Assembly (NCBI GenBank): GCA_027625915.1 | Contig: JANTQA010000047.1 | Coordinates: forward strand, 4,898,001-4,962,000 | Direction: 5' to 3' | Origin: Anaeramoeba flamelloides | Taxonomy: Eukaryota > Metamonada > Anaeramoebidae | Length of the DNA stretch: 64,000 nt | Shown: positions 60,195 to 64,000 of the stretch, piece by piece | Layout: each line of letters starts with the position of its first letter | Numbering within the stretch: the first letter of the stretch is position 1 | Notes under the pieces: model-generated | Database searches by the model: none | What the model saw: the letters and a program-made list of their open reading frames with translations, nothing else | Told to the model about the DNA's origin: nothing | Translations under genes and position numbers: made by a program

Positions 60195-60259
60195 TTTTAT
60201 TTGTTCTTTCCAATAAAGAAGCAAATTATTTCAACAAAACTAATAGCAACAAAAGGAAA

Positions 60260-62722
60260 ATGACAAACGAACCATTAAATTCATTACTACGGACAAAAAA
60301 ACCACCCCTTTCTTCGAGTGATGAAAATTTCTTAAAGCTTTTCCCCAACAAAGCAGAAAAAATCCTTCAGAAGGAAACAACAGAAACAAAAAGATGCGTT
60401 TTGATTCGACAAATTTTACCTTCTCTTTCGGAAAAGGCATTTCAATACTCTACAAAAAAAGAAAAGGAAAACTTTCGCAAATTATTTTTAAAATTATGGA
60501 ATTTTTCAATTAACAGACTCAAATCGGTTGAGCACCGAAACTTATCACTATACTGTTCTTTAATAATTTCAATAATGAAACGTGATGAATTTGATTTATA
60601 TTCTGATTGTAAATTAAAAACCAAATCAAAAAAGATCGTGGATTATAATGAAATACCCAAAGGCAAAAACAATTTGGAGTTTGTCACATTCTACCGTGAG
60701 AATATGATTGTCACACAAAATTGGGTTGAAAACAAATTAACCGATCGGTTTTTGTTGTCATCCGAGAAGGGCACTATCAGACAGTTTTGTGCAAACGTGT
60801 TATCAATTTCTGTCTATCGTATGTTTGGTGTCAGTAACAACATTACAGAAACCATCTGGGGCAAGAAGGAGAAAAGAATACTTTCAAAGAATGAGTGTTT
60901 GAAAAAAGTAGAAGGGTGGCTTACAAATTATGGTGAGACGTGGATAATTGCTTTACTTGGACAAAACAACCCAAAATTTTATCACCAGGACAAAGTTCAT
61001 AAAAAGCCAAGTTCTTCACAGTTTAATAAAGAGCAGTACTTTCAAAATGCTTTAAAAAAAAAAAAAAAAAACAAGCAAACAAAAGAAAACTTATTATCCA
61101 ACGAACCCAAAATCGAAGAAAAAGAAAATGCAAAAGAAACCAAAAAAGAAAAAAAAAAGGAAGAGGAAAGGGAAAAAAAAAAAGTAAAAGAAAAAGAAAA
61201 AAAAACAGAAAAAGAAAAATCAATTTTCCTAGATTTACCCCTAAGAAATGAAACAAGCAATGAAAAAGTAAAAAAAAAAAAATCTTTAATCCACAAGAAA
61301 CCACCAAGACACATCGACAAAAAAGCACTTCTAAACAAATTTTACCCAAAATTAACCCAGCCATATTTATTTTCAGAAAAATTTATTCAAGAATCTCAGC
61401 AATTAATCGAAAAGAACAAAAATAGCAACAACCTCAAAAAATACTACAGCACCAATAATATTAAAATGAAAAAGAATAATTACACGAGTTTAAAAACTGA
61501 CAATGGCTTACAGAATAAAAGCAATACAATTGAAAATTTAAAAATTGATTTCAACCAATCAAGAACGAAAAGCATGAAAAGCATGCTGTCGAATAAGAAA
61601 AGTTGGAAGAAGGGTATCACCATATCAAGGACATTTAGCGCGCAACAAATGGTCAATCGTATTGAAAATAAAAACCATTCTGTGTTCACATTATTAAAGG
61701 ATCCAATTTTTTTATCCGACTTTATAAAATCGCTATCTAATTTAATTTTACCCATGCTCGACGAAAAGCACCATATTTTTAAATTCCCGCTCTTCGTGAA
61801 TTCCTTAAAATCTTTTATTGTTACGATCTTTAATATTAAAAAAGGAAATAAAGAAGTTGATCAAGAATTCAAAAATTTATTATCACAAATTTCTTTAAAT
61901 AAAATTTGTATAAATTTATTTTTAAGGACAATCTTATCAATAACAAATTTTCATGACATGCAATCAGTGAAAAGGACCATTGAATATCTCGAGGCACTAG
62001 TTAACAGTTATTCCGCACAACGAACATTGCCAAACTTTTTAGATTTAAATTTGATTGAATACACTCTCCAGGAACTATTCTTTTCAGAGCACCACTATCA
62101 CAATCTATTTGCTTTATCCTTTACATATAATATCAATATTTATGAACGCTTTCCTCAGCCCCTTTATCAAAAGGTATTATATCAATGGCTACTTGGGAAA
62201 CGATTTTTCCATTTCTTTTTGTCGCCTTTTAAATCAGTTAGGCAATTTATGTCACAATTTATTATTTTTAGAATGTTCCATTTTAATACGAGCAATCAAT
62301 TCTTTGTCAGGGAAAATAAATTGCACCTGAAAATTTTAACCCATTATCTGAAGCAATGTGAGAAAGTTTGTGATCAAGAACTTGTTCCTTCAATAATTCC
62401 CAATTTAAAAAAATTTGCAACTTATCAAAGTAAGAAAATTAAACATGAAATACAAAAAGAGAAATTAACTTCAAACCAATATTCAAAAAATCACAACAAG
62501 CTCAATTCGAAACCGACTTTCTCTCTTCAAACTTTAAATGAATCACAAATGAGCAAATTAAAACCCTATATTAAATACTCTTATCAAGAAATAAGGGATT
62601 CCTTAAAAAAGTATAATGATTTCTATAAAAATTATCGGTTGGATCGTTCAATACCCATTCCTACATTATCCTTTGAAATTTTTTGCCCCGAAAAAAATGA
62701 AAATGTCAAACGTGAAATTTAA
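60260..62722 (+). CDS. Large helical protein, family uncertain (DUF1765-like?)
   Basis: From ATG 60260 (MTNEPLNSLL) the frame gives 820 residues and ends at 62722. An acceptor-like TTTTTAG at 60188-60194 and open frame above the ATG mean that coding could begin further up. Two folded, helix-rich parts (about residues 1-240 and 470-750) flank a K/E-rich disordered middle (about 265-440). No catalytic motif, signal peptide or membrane segment is evident. Blocks such as FVTFYRENMIVTQNWVENKL and the ending RSIPIPTLSFEIF remind me of the fungal DUF1765 family, but this is by memory and weak. The poly-K stretch at 61045-61070 is homopolymeric DNA where frame errors are possible, yet the frame stays open. 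Function unknown. Confidence 0.8.
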   Translation: MTNEPLNSLLRTKKPPLSSSDENFLKLFPNKAEKILQKETTETKRCVLIRQILPSLSEKAFQYSTKKEKENFRKLFLKLWNFSINRLKSVEHRNLSLYCSLIISIMKRDEFDLYSDCKLKTKSKKIVDYNEIPKGKNNLEFVTFYRENMIVTQNWVENKLTDRFLLSSEKGTIRQFCANVLSISVYRMFGVSNNITETIWGKKEKRILSKNECLKKVEGWLTNYGETWIIALLGQNNPKFYHQDKVHKKPSSSQFNKEQYFQNALKKKKKNKQTKENLLSNEPKIEEKENAKETKKEKKKEEEREKKKVKEKEKKTEKEKSIFLDLPLRNETSNEKVKKKKSLIHKKPPRHIDKKALLNKFYPKLTQPYLFSEKFIQESQQLIEKNKNSNNLKKYYSTNNIKMKKNNYTSLKTDNGLQNKSNTIENLKIDFNQSRTKSMKSMLSNKKSWKKGITISRTFSAQQMVNRIENKNHSVFTLLKDPIFLSDFIKSLSNLILPMLDEKHHIFKFPLFVNSLKSFIVTIFNIKKGNKEVDQEFKNLLSQISLNKICINLFLRTILSITNFHDMQSVKRTIEYLEALVNSYSAQRTLPNFLDLNLIEYTLQELFFSEHHYHNLFALSFTYNINIYERFPQPLYQKVLYQWLLGKRFFHFFLSPFKSVRQFMSQFIIFRMFHFNTSNQFFVRENKLHLKILTHYLKQCEKVCDQELVPSIIPNLKKFATYQSKKIKHEIQKEKLTSNQYSKNHNKLNSKPTFSLQTLNESQMSKLKPYIKYSYQEIRDSLKKYNDFYKNYRLDRSIPIPTLSFEIFCPEKNENVKREI

Positions 62723-63473
62723 TTGGTGCAGGCTTTATCAAGATGTAATTGTCTATGATATGATATGTTACAAAACGATATTATATTGTATTTATCAAGA
62801 TTTAAGAATCAATTTTAGCGATGTCTTTTAATGAAAAATTAATTTCGATTAAATTTATAGCATAAATAAAAACAATAACCATATTTTTATTTTTATATTA
62901 CTTTTGTTTTTATTATTATTTTTGTTTTTTTTTATTTCAATTAAACATCTAATGGACAAAAACATGCGCTTCTAATAATAATCTAAGTAAGGACACTTTG
63001 ATTATAAAAAAATAAAAAAAATTTCATTAATTTTTTTTATGAATAAGTTTAGATATTCTTCACTATCCAAAAATTAGAATTTGTAAATAAGTTATTGTAT
63101 TTTTGTATTTTAAATCAAGAAAAAAATGGAATAATAATCAATTTTTTCAGACATAATTATATTGGCTATTTCTTGATTAAAGATCTTTATCAGTCGATAC
63201 TCTTATAATTTAGAGTAAAATTGGAATTTACAAAAATTTTTTTTTATTGTTTTTGATAATTATTTTAATTTCTTAAAAATGCCACTTCTTTTTAAAAATA
63301 GATTGGAAAAGGGAATTTAAGAAAACGGGAGTTTTCTCTTGATTTTTAATAACTGGTTATTATTTTTTTGTTCAAAATTGGAATTTAAAAGATACCCTTT
63401 TAAATGTAAATTGACTGTGTTAGATAATGAGATGTGGGTGAGGGTGGGGTGAGGGTGTAACTTTGTATATGTA
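62723..63473. other. Intergenic downstream of the 60.2-kb gene
   Basis: A/T-rich with a G/T-rich patch ('ggtgagggtggggtgagggt', 63437-63456) just before the terminal repeat of the next element. No gene supported. Confidence 0.45.
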
Positions 63474-64000
63474 AACCCCATTACAAAAAATTGGACACTC
63501 ATAAAATTAAAAAATAGGTAAAAAAAAAAATAAAAACAATTTATTATATTTTACCAAATATAATATTAAACCTCCTTTGAGTTATCTTGATATTATTGTT
63601 TTTTATAAGTAATCAAGTTTATCCAAATAGAAGAAAAAAATATAAAACAAAAAAAATAATTAAAAACGATGTCTCCAAAATGATGAAACCAGTGAGAAAA
63701 AAATTTTTGATTGGTAAATTTGTTGAAATTTTACCAACAATTGTTGTTCGATCAAATGATAAGATATCATAGACTAATTGTATGTGATTTTTCATTATTT
63801 AAAAAACTCAACACTAACCTTCTATTAAATATTGAGAAAAAAAATACAGATCTAAGGAAATAGAATAAGAAATATGTTAAAAAGGAAATGAAAACAAAAC
63901 ACAAATTGCAAAAAATGAAATAGTTTGTACAATCAAAATTATTTCTAAATTGAAAGGAGATTCTAGTATTTTTATTCTTTCAAGGTTTTAAACCATATCC
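63474..64000 (+). mobile_element. Tc1/mariner-type element, cut by window end
   Basis: Begins AAACCCCATTACAAAAAATT then GGACACTC, the same terminal repeat as the element at 22361-22888 (its right end reversed). The following 300 bp match that element's interior, including the coding-like block near 63675-63765 (KFVEILPTIVVRSND). The right end lies outside the window, so completeness cannot be judged. Confidence 0.55.

Overview
This is a very AT-rich (I estimate about 80 % A+T) nuclear window from a unicellular eukaryote. Genes are separated by 2-6 kb of low-complexity, repeat-filled DNA. Introns are spliceosomal (GTAAG/GTAAT...TAG or AAG), mostly 70-180 nt with one of about 2.9 kb. Proteins carry K/N/E/Q-rich tracts, and the standard genetic code reads cleanly. 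An eIF4G, an Spg1/Tem1-type GTPase, a fimbrin-like protein, a 3R-Myb and Lys/Gln/Glu runs fit an amoeboid protist; an Anaeramoeba-like metamonad is my best guess, held weakly. Dictyostelium-like amoebae would also give such composition but have much smaller intergenic gaps.

Layout. 0.86-7.8 kb (+): eIF4G, with tiny 5' exons, a 2.9 kb intron full of nested fold-back elements, an eIF4E-binding motif at an exon junction, MIF4G and MA3. 13.0-14.1 kb (+): Spg1/Tem1 small GTPase, three exons. 17.9 kb (+): a short helical coding exon. 19.3-20.3 kb (-): bZIP factor. 26.7-29.7 kb (-): long coiled coil plus four calponin-homology domains. 32.3-33.4 kb (-): coiled-coil protein with a CC1-box-like motif. 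33.6-34.2 kb (+): two doubtful small exons. 38.8-39.4 kb (-): C-terminal half of a multi-pass membrane protein. 42.5-43.3 kb: possible Sm-like remnant (+) and a clear 46-residue membrane protein (-). 45.8-46.9 kb: Tc1/mariner relic. 49.9-51.8 kb (+): 3R-Myb whose start codon is interrupted by an intron. 56.2-57.2 kb (+): RPL10A. 60.2-62.7 kb (+): 821-residue helical protein of uncertain family.

The genes do not form an operon or pathway; they are a housekeeping mix (translation, cytoskeleton and septation, transcription). The intergenic DNA consists largely of diverged inverted-repeat elements: a 195-bp palindromic MITE (four copies), Tc1/mariner-type elements (three loci), a family with GTCAAAGG ends (34.5-42.3 kb), fold-back elements at 2.0-3.1, 24.6-25.4, 26.1 and 47.2-48.1 kb, a 10-bp minisatellite tied to palindromes at three loci, and three pairs of diverged dispersed repeats. 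I see no CRISPR, rRNA, convincing tRNA, virus-like element or toxin gene, and no clearly new multigene system. The most distinctive signals are the introns at start codons, the coiled-coil/CH architecture and the CC1-box-like protein.
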